Part shown: positions 1 through 7,646 of the stretch, in pieces
Layout of the letters: each line of letters starts with the position of its first letter
Numbering within the stretch: position 1 is the first letter of the stretch
From: Bacteroidales bacterium UBA3843
GTDB lineage: Bacteria > Bacteroidota > Bacteroidia > Bacteroidales > Paludibacteraceae
Assembly: GCA_002392745.1 (NCBI GenBank)
Contig: DGHR01000006.1
Coordinates: 6,905-70,904, forward strand
Direction: 5' to 3'
Length of the DNA stretch: 64,000 bases
Notes under the pieces: generated by a model
Told to the model about the DNA's origin: nothing
Database searches by the model: none
The model's input: the letters and a program-made list of their open reading frames with translations, nothing else
Translations under genes and position numbers: made by a program

Positions 1-498
1 GGCTGAGGCTCTGCCTCCGCCACGCCAGTCGCGGATGCCGTATTTCTGCTCATAGACCTTGTCGGCATGTCCTGTGCGATAGGTGTGTTTGAGCCATTCG
101 TAGTCTTCCGGACGTGCGTCCTTATTCCTTATAATAAATGCGATAGGAGTGCCGAGAGTGATAAGACCGGCTTCGCCTGACAGACCGCTTTCAGGTGTGA
201 CCCAGACCGTTTCACTGACAGACCGTTCGCTTCGCTCGCTGACAGACATTACTCCTGAGAGCCATTCGACCTCGTCGGGTTCGCGAAGGGCGCGAGGAGA
301 AACAATATATTTACGATTTACAGAATCTACGATGTACGATTTATTTTCCGTTTTGCCTGCTCTACGCTCCAATTCCTCGCGGATGAGGTCCATAGAGATA
401 TGCAAGCCGGCAGGAACGCCGTCCAGCACCCCTCCGATAGCCGCTCCGTGCGATTCTCCGAAAGAGGTGAAAGTCCATTTGTCTCCAAATACATTCAT
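1..498 (-). CDS. aroC: Chorismate synthase (N-terminal part; runs off the window)
   Basis: Converts EPSP to chorismate in the shikimate pathway, in the cytoplasm. 166 residues are visible. The start is fixed by MNVFGDKW at 498. The FGESHG motif with the catalytic His is at residues 13-18, GTPIAF at about 116-121 and the DWRGGGRAS motif at the window edge. Two segments do not fit the family: residues ~49-66 and ~84-112. The first comes from a TACGATG-type repeat tract (301-350) and the second from a GACAGACCG/GCTTCGCTCGCTG repeat tract (165-250). Both lie in loops between conserved blocks and keep the frame, so the gene looks intact but enlarged. The family call is secure; that the inserts are tolerated is inference. 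Confidence 0.95.
   Translation of the reverse strand, partial: MNVFGDKWTFTSFGESHGAAIGGVLDGVPAGLHISMDLIREELERRAGKTENKSYIVDSVNRKYIVSPRALREPDEVEWLSGVMSVSERSERSVSETVWVTPESGLSGEAGLITLGTPIAFIIRNKDARPEDYEWLKHTYRTGHADKVYEQKYGIRDWRGGGRASA
165..250. repeat. In-frame repeat insertion in aroC (GACAGACCG units)
   Basis: CTGACAGACCG or CTGACAGAC occurs three times (about 178, 216 and 240), next to the CG-rich palindrome-like TTCGCTTCGCTCGCTG. The tract encodes a Ser/Glu/Val-rich stretch of AroC absent from ordinary family members, between the EWLSG and TLGTPIAF blocks. Confidence 0.65.
301..350. repeat. In-frame TACGATG-family repeat in aroC
   Basis: The stretch contains TTTACGATTTACAG followed by CTACGATGTACGATTTA, the same unit found between and inside other genes of the window (21917-21950, 32570-32594, 9671-9706, 10090-10135, 40595-40650). 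It adds roughly 15 residues to AroC after the RRAGK segment. Confidence 0.65.
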
Positions 499-547
499 AT
501 CCGATGGCATGATAATTGCTGAAATCGATTGCAAAATTAGTAAAAAG

Positions 548-579
548 TTTGCATATGTGCAAAAAAAAGCGTACCTTTG
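548..579 (+). promoter_or_regulatory. Bacteroidetes promoter for the PCMD gene
   Basis: TTTG at 548-551 and TACCTTTG at 572-579, separated by 20 nt, match the Bacteroidetes -33/-7 consensus. The start codon at 642 lies about 60 nt downstream. Confidence 0.75.
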
Positions 580-641
580 TAGCGAATTTGATAAAATGGC
601 ACACTTTGTGTGCCTGTGAAGACGAAAAAAATCATTACAAT

Positions 642-1733
642 ATGAAAAAGATAACCGTATTAATGAGCATCGGTTTGCTGCTAAGCGGCATGGCATATGC
701 CCAGCAGTTGCCAGACAGTCATTTTGAGAACTGGGGTTCCAAATTCAAAGATGATGCCCAACTGGTAGAGTGGAATGGTTCGAATGTGAGCCAAGCCGGT
801 ATGAAATTCACGTTTATGTACAAGAAGCCGGGTCGTACTGGCAGTTGTGCGTACGTGGCCGACCGTGCCGTAGGTATTCCCAAACTCGGAATAGGAGCCA
901 TCGGTCCGGGCTATATGAGTCTGGGTCAGCCCTGGCAGTATCTGAAGGGACTGAACGTGAACGGCGCAACGGCCGGCACAGAGGGCGGAATACCATGGAA
1001 GTATCGTCCGGATACGATGTCGGTGTGGATTAAACGCACGGGTCCCGCTACGGAAAAAGAGGATTTCCATCTGCTCTATTACTCGTGGTCAGGAACCGCA
1101 AAGGGTAATGAGTACAAGAACAAGAAAGGCGGTTGCACCTATACGGAACGCATCAACGAGGAGAGCGATATCCGTCTGAAGACAGACGGCAATGAGTGCA
1201 CGACCGTGACTCCCGGCCGTCAGGTGGCAGAGGGATGGCTTCGTGCCCGTGCGCAATACAACGAATGGACCCAAATCAAGGTGCCTATCCTGTATATGAG
1301 TGACGGTGCGCCGACGATGTGCAACGTGATTTTCTCCGCCGGCAATTATCCTGCCTTCCGCGCCAATGACGGTCTGTACAACGGCAATGCGCTGTATGTG
1401 GACGACGTGGAGTTGATCTATTCGTCGAAGATAGACCGTCTGACTATCAATGGCCAGGAATGGAAAGAGTTTGACCCCAACAGCGGTAAGGTACAGACGT
1501 ACAAACTTCCGGCAGACGGAGCCGCACCGGCTGCAATAACGATAGCCGGATACCGCGGTATCGGTACACTGAAGAATATCAAAGGCCAAGTAGCCCGGTT
1601 CAAGGGACGCAAGTTGGATAGCAAAGAGATGAGCGTAGTGCCGGGCGAAGTGAACGGCCGCCCGTGGGTAATTACCGTTCAGGCGGAGGACGGCAGTTCG
1701 AAGCATGAATATAAAATCCAAATAACAGACTAA
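642..1733 (+). CDS. Secreted PCMD (putative carbohydrate metabolism) domain protein
   Basis: 363 residues. I chose ATG 642 because it begins a clear signal peptide (MKKITVLMSIGLLLSGMAYA, cut before QQ) just downstream of the promoter at 548-579; an upstream ATG at 516 lies before that promoter. The mature protein has the PCMD pattern: 'HFENWG' near the start, a beta-sandwich core and 'NALYVDDVELIY' closing the domain at about residue 260. The last ~100 residues form a second beta-rich domain. PCMD proteins are surface or outer-membrane glycan-associated proteins of unproven activity. The GT2 gene starts 4 nt after the stop, so the two are probably co-transcribed. Confidence 0.8.
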   Translation: MKKITVLMSIGLLLSGMAYAQQLPDSHFENWGSKFKDDAQLVEWNGSNVSQAGMKFTFMYKKPGRTGSCAYVADRAVGIPKLGIGAIGPGYMSLGQPWQYLKGLNVNGATAGTEGGIPWKYRPDTMSVWIKRTGPATEKEDFHLLYYSWSGTAKGNEYKNKKGGCTYTERINEESDIRLKTDGNECTTVTPGRQVAEGWLRARAQYNEWTQIKVPILYMSDGAPTMCNVIFSAGNYPAFRANDGLYNGNALYVDDVELIYSSKIDRLTINGQEWKEFDPNSGKVQTYKLPADGAAPAAITIAGYRGIGTLKNIKGQVARFKGRKLDSKEMSVVPGEVNGRPWVITVQAEDGSSKHEYKIQITD

Positions 1734-1737
1734 GGCC

Positions 1738-2952
1738 TTGTTCCCTATAGAGATTCATACGGCAGACTGGGTACTGATAGCGATGCTGTCAGTGCTGTTT
1801 ATAGCGCAGGTGTATTTTTACGCCCGCTATATGGCCGCTCCGGCACGCAAGATGCGGAAGAAATCTTCCGCTCCCTCTCTGCAAGACGGAGAGGAAGAAC
1901 CGGCAGTATCGGTCATTCTCTGTGCGCGGAACGAAGGCGACAACCTGACCAATTATCTGTCGGCATTGCTGACGCAGGACTATCCGACATACGAAGTGAT
2001 AGTGGTGAATGACGGTTCGGAGGACAACACCCGCGATGTAATAGAGGATTATATGCTCCGCTATCCCCATCTGCGTACCACGTTTGTGCCTCTGGGTGCG
2101 CGTGTGCGTTCGACCAAGAAACTGGCGTTGACGCTTGGCGCCAAAGCCGCCCGGTACGATTATCTGCTGATGACGGACGCCGACTGTGTGCCGGAGAGCA
2201 GCCAATGGATCCGCGAGATGGTCAAGGGATTTGGGAAAGTACCAAGTGACAAAGGACCAAGTGACCAAGTACCAAGTGACCAAGTACCAAGTACAAAGGA
2301 TATTGTCTTGGGTTTCGGGGCGTATTTTGCTGAAAAAGGTCATGTGAACAGGCTGGTGCGGTATGATACACTCTTCAACGGTCTGCATTACCTCGGCGCT
2401 GCATTGTGCGGTCATCCGTATATGGGTGTCGGCCGCAACCTGGCGTACCGCAAGTCGCTTTTCTTCGAGTCGGGCGGGTTCACCCACCTGATGACCAGTA
2501 GTGCCGGAGACGATGACCTATTTGTGAACCACACCGCCACCGGGGAGAATACGACGGTAGTGCTCAGCCGCGAGTCCATCACCTGGTCTCCTGCCAAGAA
2601 GACGATGAAAGAGTGGTGGCAGCAGAAACGCCGTCATCTGTCCGTCTCGCCGTCCTACCGCCGCGACACACAATGGCGGTTAGTCATCGAACCAGTGATA
2701 CGAGGATTATTCTATGCCGCAATCCTTGCCGCCGTCATCTATAGCCTCCGCACGTTGAACTTCCTCCCGCTGTACATCGCGCTGGTGCTGTTCCTGACCC
2801 GCTGGCTGCTTCAGACGCTCATACTGAATGTGTCTGCGCGGCGGATGGGAGTGCATGGCTTTCAGCCGCAGAGCGTATTGTGGTTTGACATAGTGCTCCC
2901 ACTGGTGAATCTATGGATGCTGGCCACCCCGAAACGCAAAATCAAATGGTAG
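1738..2952 (+). CDS. Membrane GT2 family glycosyltransferase
   Basis: About 404 residues from a TTG at 1738, 4 nt after the previous stop; an ATG at 1783 is an alternative that would shorten the first membrane helix. An N-terminal helix is followed by the GT-A core: 'VSVILCARNEGDN' near residue 60, 'VVNDGSEDNT', 'TDADC' (metal-binding DxD-like), 'GDDDLF' and 'QQKRRH' (in the place of the QxxRW motif). Two or three C-terminal membrane segments follow. It probably transfers a sugar from a nucleotide donor to a lipid or growing polymer; the acceptor cannot be told. An insert of repeated P-S-D-Q-V units (DNA 2229-2299) lies between the DxD strand and the next block. Confidence 0.85.
   Translation: MFPIEIHTADWVLIAMLSVLFIAQVYFYARYMAAPARKMRKKSSAPSLQDGEEEPAVSVILCARNEGDNLTNYLSALLTQDYPTYEVIVVNDGSEDNTRDVIEDYMLRYPHLRTTFVPLGARVRSTKKLALTLGAKAARYDYLLMTDADCVPESSQWIREMVKGFGKVPSDKGPSDQVPSDQVPSTKDIVLGFGAYFAEKGHVNRLVRYDTLFNGLHYLGAALCGHPYMGVGRNLAYRKSLFFESGGFTHLMTSSAGDDDLFVNHTATGENTTVVLSRESITWSPAKKTMKEWWQQKRRHLSVSPSYRRDTQWRLVIEPVIRGLFYAAILAAVIYSLRTLNFLPLYIALVLFLTRWLLQTLILNVSARRMGVHGFQPQSVLWFDIVLPLVNLWMLATPKRKIKW
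2229..2299. repeat. In-frame ACCAAGTG repeat inside the GT2 gene
   Basis: Units of ACCAAGTGACAAAGG, ACCAAGTGACCAAGT and ACCAAGTACAAAGG stand in tandem and encode a Pro-Ser-Asp-Gln-Val repeat. The unit is degenerate and the frame is kept, as with the other in-gene repeats here. Confidence 0.75.
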
Positions 2953-2988
2953 AAACAACGTATAACGAATAAAAAAAGCAAATAGTCT

Positions 2989-3294
2989 ATGGAAGAGAAG
3001 AAACTGAATATCAACATCGCTCCTGACAAACAGCAGGGCGTGTTTGCCAACCTTGCGCTGATAGCGCATACTCCCACAGAGTTTGTGCTGGATTTCGCAC
3101 AAATAATGCCCGGTCTGCAACAAGCCAACGTGGTGTCCCGCGTAGTGGTAACCCCCGACCAGGCGAAGAAGATTCTGGGTGCATTGGGCAGCAACATCGC
3201 CCAGTACGAAAAGAAATTCGGCACGATAAACCCCATCGGCGGACCGCTTCCCGGCAGCACTATCTCAGTGCCCTTTACCGGAGGAGAAGCCTAA
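2989..3294 (+). CDS. DUF3467 family protein
   Basis: 101 residues, complete. It matches the short DUF3467 family: 'NINIAPDKQQGVFANLALIAHTP' type opening, a central 'FVLDFAQIMPG' segment, 'RVVVTPDQAKK' and a conserved-looking Gly/Pro-rich tail. It is a soluble cytoplasmic protein of unknown function, widespread in Bacteroidetes. It follows the GT2 gene by 36 nt on the same strand and is followed by a structured intergenic element. Confidence 0.85.
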   Translation: MEEKKLNINIAPDKQQGVFANLALIAHTPTEFVLDFAQIMPGLQQANVVSRVVVTPDQAKKILGALGSNIAQYEKKFGTINPIGGPLPGSTISVPFTGGEA

Positions 3295-3302
3295 TCGCGT
3301 TC

Positions 3303-3412
3303 GGCAAATGGATCGCAAGAGCCAAACCGCTCCGCTAATTGGCAAGTGCGACCATTGCCTCCGAGGTTCTATGTGTTGCCTGCAACACTCGAAGTGCTAT
3401 CCGAAGCACTTC
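3303..3412. other. Structured intergenic element upstream of the phosphorylase gene
   Basis: The sequence folds into several nested stems. 3303-3317 (GGCAAATGGATCGCA) pairs with 3347-3359 (TGCGACCATTGCC) with two bulged bases. Inside, GCCAA (3321-3325) pairs with TTGGC (3339-3343). Then follow GTGTTG/CAACAC (3373-3388) and GAAGTGCT/AGCACTTC (3391-3398 with 3405-3412). It ends about 60 nt before the next start codon, so a 5' leader or riboswitch-like role is possible. No known class was recognised. Confidence 0.5.
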
Positions 3413-3474
3413 TTCACCCACAAAAATTAGAAATTTTAGGGGGCCTCATCTTAAAAATCTAAATTATCAATATT

Positions 3475-4350
3475 ATGAAAACATTTCCAGCTTCGCAGTT
3501 AATCATCAATGCGGATGGTTCTGCATTTCATCTGCACCTCAAGCCTGAGTTCTTGGCAGACAAAGTGATCTTGGTCGGCGACCAGGACCGAGTAAATATG
3601 GTAGCATCCTTCTTTGACGAAGGCTCTATCGAGTGCGACGTTCAGAGTCGCGAGTTCCATACCATCACCGGTAAGTTTCACGGCAAACGCATCTCGTGTA
3701 TCTCGACGGGTATCGGTACCGATAACTGCGACATCGTGATGAACGAGATAGATGCGCTGGCGAATATCGATTTCGCTACCCGCACAGAGAAATCCGAAAA
3801 ACGGGTGCTCGACATCGTCCGTATCGGTACATGCGGCGGAATGCAGGAGGATATACCTCTGGGTACGTTCCTCGTCAGCCAGAAATCCATCGGTTTTGAC
3901 GGAGTGCTGGCTTTCTATGAGGACCGCGACAAGATATCCGACCTCGGTTTCGAGAAGGCATTCGTAGATTTCGTGGGCTATCCCAAGAAGGCGGCAGTGC
4001 CGTACGTAGTGGCAGCTAATCCGGCGCTGGTTGACCGTATCGCCAAAGACGACATGATGCGCGGATGCACGATTGCCGCCAACGGTTTCTATGGTCCTCA
4101 AGGCCGCGTGCTGCGCGTAGGTCTGGCAGTGCCCGATATCAACGAGAAGATTACAGATTTCCGCTATGAGGGTCAGCGTATTACCAACTATGAGATGGAG
4201 GGTTCGTGTATCGCCGGTCTGGCACTGCACATGGGGCACCGCGCCATGACGGTATGCTGTGTTATCGCACAGCGCAAGATTGAGGCGGCGAACACCGATT
4301 ACAAACCGCGTATCAAAGAGTTGGTTAAGACCGTACTGGAGAGAATCTAA
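3475..4350 (+). CDS. Nucleoside phosphorylase (uridine phosphorylase-like, PNP/UDP family)
   Basis: 291 residues. It shows the PNP/UDP phosphorylase pattern: 'VILVGDQDRV' near residue 30 (phosphate-binding region), 'STGIGTDNCDIVMNE', 'IVRIGTCGGMQ' (the GTxG signature) and 'NYEMEGSC' (the ribose-binding Met-Glu). It cleaves a nucleoside with phosphate to free base plus (deoxy)ribose 1-phosphate for salvage; the base preference is not certain. The upstream leader (3303-3412) is strongly structured. The next gene begins 4 nt after the stop, suggesting translational coupling. Confidence 0.88.
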   Translation: MKTFPASQLIINADGSAFHLHLKPEFLADKVILVGDQDRVNMVASFFDEGSIECDVQSREFHTITGKFHGKRISCISTGIGTDNCDIVMNEIDALANIDFATRTEKSEKRVLDIVRIGTCGGMQEDIPLGTFLVSQKSIGFDGVLAFYEDRDKISDLGFEKAFVDFVGYPKKAAVPYVVAANPALVDRIAKDDMMRGCTIAANGFYGPQGRVLRVGLAVPDINEKITDFRYEGQRITNYEMEGSCIAGLALHMGHRAMTVCCVIAQRKIEAANTDYKPRIKELVKTVLERI

Positions 4351-4353
4351 TCT

Positions 4354-5454
4354 GTGTCCAAACTCCTGTCGGATTATATCTTTTCCGCCTCGATGCGCTA
4401 TGAGGCGCACAGGATGATTGTATCCATCCGTCCGGACGAAGAACCCCTGGATTTCGGAGGGTTCTTCGCTGCGGCGATGATGGCGGTTTCGCTCGTTCAT
4501 ACCGACGAAGGCGATGCGCGAGGAATCACGCTCGATTCCGACGAAACCATCGCCCGTTTTTTCGATTGCTATGAGGACGAAGTGCTCCGCGATGACTGGG
4601 GCTATCTGCGCGCAGAGCAGATGCAACTTCACGACGTCCATGTCCAGCTCGCAGTCTCTACCGTCACGCTCCAGCAACTATGCCCCAACGCCCGTCTCCT
4701 GACGCTTCTGATGCGGCTCGTGGAGAGCTATATGCATCGGCTGGTGAAAGAAGAATTCGGCGAACATATCTGGGACCGGCAGCCGTGGAAAGTCCCCTTC
4801 GCACAATGGTTATGGTCAGCGGTGCAATTAGAGACCATCCGCCAGCGCTATCTCCATACCAACTGGTTCGATGCCGCTACTGTCATGGCCTTGGCGGACG
4901 CCCCCGAGGAGGAGCAACCTACCTTCTTTTTCGAAGGCGAAAAGGCGGAGGATATCCTGTCCCGCTATTTCCAATGGCTGAGCACGGAGTACGAAGCGCA
5001 GACCAAAGAGTTTCCGGGGGCACAGATTACCGGCGAGGATCGTGAGTTTATCCTCTCCCAAGAGACCGATTTCGCCTTCCTCGACGATGAACTATCCGCC
5101 CTCTCGCCGGAGCAACGCCGGCTATGGCAACAATGGCTCGATACATGGACGGATTTTATCCGGGACAAACTCGCTCCCGCTACACCCGGTCTCGCTCATA
5201 AAAAATCGCGTCAGGAATTATTCCTCGATACCGTTCTCCCCGTTCCGCAGCAAAACAGTTATGCCGCAGTGCGCGAATATATCCGCGAACGGTCCAAATA
5301 CGACAAAGAATTTCAGAAATTTGTCCAATCCCGAAAAAGGACAGAATTATGCGACCAACTGAGCTCTATGTTCGGCTGGTATGTGGATCCTAATCCCTTG
5401 GGAAAGAGCCTCAACCGCCGGCTCAAACACCCCAAGAAATCCCATCTGCAATAA
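4354..5454 (+). CDS. Uncharacterised 366-residue protein
   Basis: Begins with GTG 4 nt after the phosphorylase stop and ends just before a strong terminator (5471-5498). I do not recognise the family. The protein is acidic, rich in Trp and Glu, with no signal peptide or clear membrane segment. It has helical segments such as 'LLTLLMRLVESYMHRLVKEEF' (about 110-130) and a basic C-terminal tail ('SLNRRLKHPKKSHLQ'). It is probably cytoplasmic. Together with the DUF3987-like gene and the small protein at 7145 it may belong to a mobile or accessory segment, but no integrase or end repeats were seen. Confidence 0.6.
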   Translation: MSKLLSDYIFSASMRYEAHRMIVSIRPDEEPLDFGGFFAAAMMAVSLVHTDEGDARGITLDSDETIARFFDCYEDEVLRDDWGYLRAEQMQLHDVHVQLAVSTVTLQQLCPNARLLTLLMRLVESYMHRLVKEEFGEHIWDRQPWKVPFAQWLWSAVQLETIRQRYLHTNWFDAATVMALADAPEEEQPTFFFEGEKAEDILSRYFQWLSTEYEAQTKEFPGAQITGEDREFILSQETDFAFLDDELSALSPEQRRLWQQWLDTWTDFIRDKLAPATPGLAHKKSRQELFLDTVLPVPQQNSYAAVREYIRERSKYDKEFQKFVQSRKRTELCDQLSSMFGWYVDPNPLGKSLNRRLKHPKKSHLQ

Positions 5455-5470
5455 TAACCGTTTTTCCCCT

Positions 5471-5498
5471 AAAAGGACGTCACCCGACGTCCTTTTTT
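5471..5498 (+). terminator. Intrinsic terminator
   Basis: AAAAGGACGTC (5471-5481) pairs with GACGTCCTTTT (5486-5496) around a 4-nt loop, followed by T residues. It lies 16 nt after the stop of the uncharacterised gene. Confidence 0.88.
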
Positions 5499-5505
5499 CA
5501 TGTCC

Positions 5506-5540
5506 GTCCTTTTCAAAGGACACTTTCCGCCGTAATTTTG
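5506..5540 (+). promoter_or_regulatory. Promoter with overlapping inverted repeat before the DUF3987-like gene
   Basis: TAATTTTG at 5533-5540 fits the -7 element, with a weak TTTC at 5511-5514 in the -33 position. GTCCTTTTCAAAGGAC (5506-5521) is an inverted repeat that covers the -33 region and could be an operator. Confidence 0.5.
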
Positions 5541-5563
5541 TACCCGATTTTACTATTTAACAA

Positions 5564-6841
5564 ATGAATGCTATGCAAAATTTTCAGAAACTCAACCCGG
5601 AGGAACAGGCCAACCTCCACATCGTGTCTAACATGGATGAAACGAACCTGCCGCCGTTCCTGCAATCGCTCCTCTCGCTTGCCTCAACGCCTGCCGAGAA
5701 AGACATGCTGCTCCTCTCCTCTCTAACCGCATGCGGTGCGTGCATGCCTAATCTCTATTGTCGTTACGGCATTGCCGCCAAGCGCTATTACCCGAATCTC
5801 CAGCTTTTTATCGTCGGTTCTGCGGCGTGCGGCAAAGGAATCGCCAACCTTGCGCTTGAGCTGGTCAAACCAATCCATGAAGCCACGCCCCTCATCATCC
5901 CGGGCGATGCCACCTATCCGGCTTTCTACCGGACCCTGGCTAAACAGAACGGACGAGGCTACATCCACGAGTCCGAAGGCTCGGTCATCACTGACATCTG
6001 GCGCTCATCGACCGCCAACTACAACACTGCGCTTCGTAAAGCAGCCGAACACGAACCGATCTCACAGGCCCGGTGCAAAGCCTGTTCCGTCATCAACAAC
6101 CCTCAGCTGTCCATGGTTCTGACCGGCACTTTCAGCCAGTACCGCGCACTCGTGCCGAGTATCGAGAACGGCTATTTCTCGCGACTGCTGACCCTCATCA
6201 TCGACGAGTCTCGGGCCTTCTCCTCCCGTTATGTCGAACCCGAAGGGCGAACCGACACCCTCATCCGGGACTGCGCCGGCCAACTCTACCGTCTCTATGA
6301 GACCTTATTATTTTCGCGCCCGCGTGAGTTCGTCCTCAGCCGGGAACAGAGAGCCCGTCTCGGCACGCATCTGGAGAACGCGTACCCCATGCTCATCCGC
6401 CTCCTCGGCGAAGACTTCCACTCCGTCATCCTCCGTATGGCCATCCATATCGAGCGCATCGCCATGATTCTCACCGCTCTTCGTCTGGGCGAAGAGCAAC
6501 TACGAATTACAAATCACGAACAACGAATGGAATGTGCAGATGAGGATTATAATACAGCAGAGATGATAGGCAACAAACTGATCCTGCATATGGCACAGGC
6601 GTACCAGATGGTGAAGGGAGAAGAGAAAGTGGAGCAACTGCAAGTGAAAGCACTGGACCAGAAGCAGATACTATTAGAATTGCTTCCAGAAGAGTTTAAC
6701 AGCAGGCAGATGGTAGAAGAGGCGAAGTTGCAAGGCGTGCCCAGACGCACTATATTCAGATGGAGCGAAGAATGGATTCATTCCGGCGTGATACAAAAGA
6801 TCCGACACGGAGTGTATCGGAAGAGCCTTGCTGTGGCATAG
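5564..6841 (+). CDS. DUF3987-like P-loop protein (primase/helicase-associated type)
   Basis: 425 residues. After ~85 residues comes a Walker A-like loop 'GSAACGKG' (about residues 83-90), then 'GYIHESEGSVITDIW' resembling a Walker B/sensor region, 'LTGTFSQYRALVPSIENGYFSRL' and a C-terminal winged-helix-like segment ('GVPRRTIFRWSEEW'). This order is that of DUF3987 proteins, found in mobilizable elements and phages of Bacteroidetes with primase or helicase functions. The P-loop has Gly where Ser/Thr is usual, so ATPase activity is uncertain. An ACGAATTAC/ACGAACAACGAATGG repeat lies in frame at 6500-6530. Confidence 0.55.
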   Translation: MNAMQNFQKLNPEEQANLHIVSNMDETNLPPFLQSLLSLASTPAEKDMLLLSSLTACGACMPNLYCRYGIAAKRYYPNLQLFIVGSAACGKGIANLALELVKPIHEATPLIIPGDATYPAFYRTLAKQNGRGYIHESEGSVITDIWRSSTANYNTALRKAAEHEPISQARCKACSVINNPQLSMVLTGTFSQYRALVPSIENGYFSRLLTLIIDESRAFSSRYVEPEGRTDTLIRDCAGQLYRLYETLLFSRPREFVLSREQRARLGTHLENAYPMLIRLLGEDFHSVILRMAIHIERIAMILTALRLGEEQLRITNHEQRMECADEDYNTAEMIGNKLILHMAQAYQMVKGEEKVEQLQVKALDQKQILLELLPEEFNSRQMVEEAKLQGVPRRTIFRWSEEWIHSGVIQKIRHGVYRKSLAVA

Positions 6842-6848
6842 GGTAAGG

Positions 6849-6885
6849 GTAGGTAATGAGTAGGTAATGAGTAGGTAATGAGTAG
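6849..6885. repeat. Tandem 11-bp repeat GTAGGTAATGA
   Basis: Three perfect copies (6849-6859, 6860-6870, 6871-6881) and a partial fourth. The surrounding 6842-7144 gap also holds AAAGTGCC units at 7066-7093. I see no convincing gene there and no clear promoter for the small protein at 7145. Confidence 0.85.
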
Positions 6886-7144
6886 CATAATGACTAACGA
6901 ACCATTAATGAATCTCTAACTTATCTCTAACGCCATGCAGGGCAAACCGGTTGCAAAAACTTGCAGTTTGGTTTACGATGGCATCCGAAAAAAATGTATG
7001 GCACAAATGGCACTATTGGCACTTAGGCGGATAAGAAAAGTGCGGAAAGCAAAGAAAATACAGGAAAGTGCCAAAGTGCCGAAAGTGCCAGTACAAATTT
7101 TTTGGAACATTTTTGATAATTTCAGACAAATAAAATAAATTATT

Positions 7145-7528
7145 ATGGCACAATTTGAAACATCCGCCGGTATCGAAGAAATCACCGGCAAACTGAGTAA
7201 GAAACAATCATTGACCACTCGCCAGAAACACTGGCACTATCCGGACGGCAGGGTCTTCGGCTGCGGACCGAAGGAGATATACGCTCAGCAAGCGCGCGAT
7301 TACAAGCGCCACCCCCGCACGGCGGCAGAGACGGCACAGCACAGCCGATGGGTGGCAGCCTGTCAGGAGGCGGCGCGTATAGCCAAGGATACTACACATC
7401 CCCGGTACGCGGAGATGGTAGCCCGACATGCCGCACAGCTCCACGGAACGCCCGATCCCGCGCTCGGTAAGAAACGCATCTGCCAGTTCGGCAACTTCGT
7501 ACGCGCCGTACTCGTCCGAGAACCATAA
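7145..7528 (+). CDS. Small hypothetical protein (127 aa)
   Basis: 127 residues, basic and Ala/His-rich, without signal peptide or membrane segment. It begins 'MAQFETSAGIEEITGKLSKK' and continues with a His/Trp-containing strand ('KHWHYPDGRVFGCGPKEIY'). Similar short proteins of unknown role occur in Bacteroidales. A clean terminator (7531-7561) follows directly, which supports a real transcription unit. No function is assigned. Confidence 0.55.
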   Translation: MAQFETSAGIEEITGKLSKKQSLTTRQKHWHYPDGRVFGCGPKEIYAQQARDYKRHPRTAAETAQHSRWVAACQEAARIAKDTTHPRYAEMVARHAAQLHGTPDPALGKKRICQFGNFVRAVLVREP

Positions 7529-7530
7529 AC

Positions 7531-7561
7531 AAAAAAATCGTCCTTCGGGGCGATTTTTTTT
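7531..7561 (+). terminator. Intrinsic terminator with UUCG loop
   Basis: AAAAAAATCGTCC, loop TTCG, GGGGCGATTTTTTTT: a stem of at least 7 bp closed by a UUCG tetraloop and a T tract, starting 3 nt after the stop at 7528. Confidence 0.9.
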
Positions 7562-7591
7562 ATGGAATACAAGAGAAATATTCTCGAAGCC

Positions 7592-7622
7592 TTGTGTAAT
7601 TCAAGAAAAAATAGTACCTTTG
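7592..7622 (+). promoter_or_regulatory. Promoter of the DPP III gene
   Basis: TTGT at 7592-7595 and TACCTTTG at 7615-7622 with a 19-nt spacer; the start codon is at 7647. Confidence 0.7.
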
Positions 7623-7646
7623 TGCGCAATTTATACGATTAAGTCT

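Noticed and set aside
516..641. Longer N-terminus for the PCMD protein from ATG 516
   Set aside because: That stretch contains the promoter, and the signal peptide starts at 642.
6849..6885. Possible CRISPR-like repeats
   Set aside because: The 11-bp units are directly adjacent with no spacers and no cas genes are present.
6935..7138. A 67-codon open frame in the gap before the small protein at 7145
   Set aside because: Very basic, built on AAAGTGCC repeats, no ribosome site or family resemblance; probably chance.
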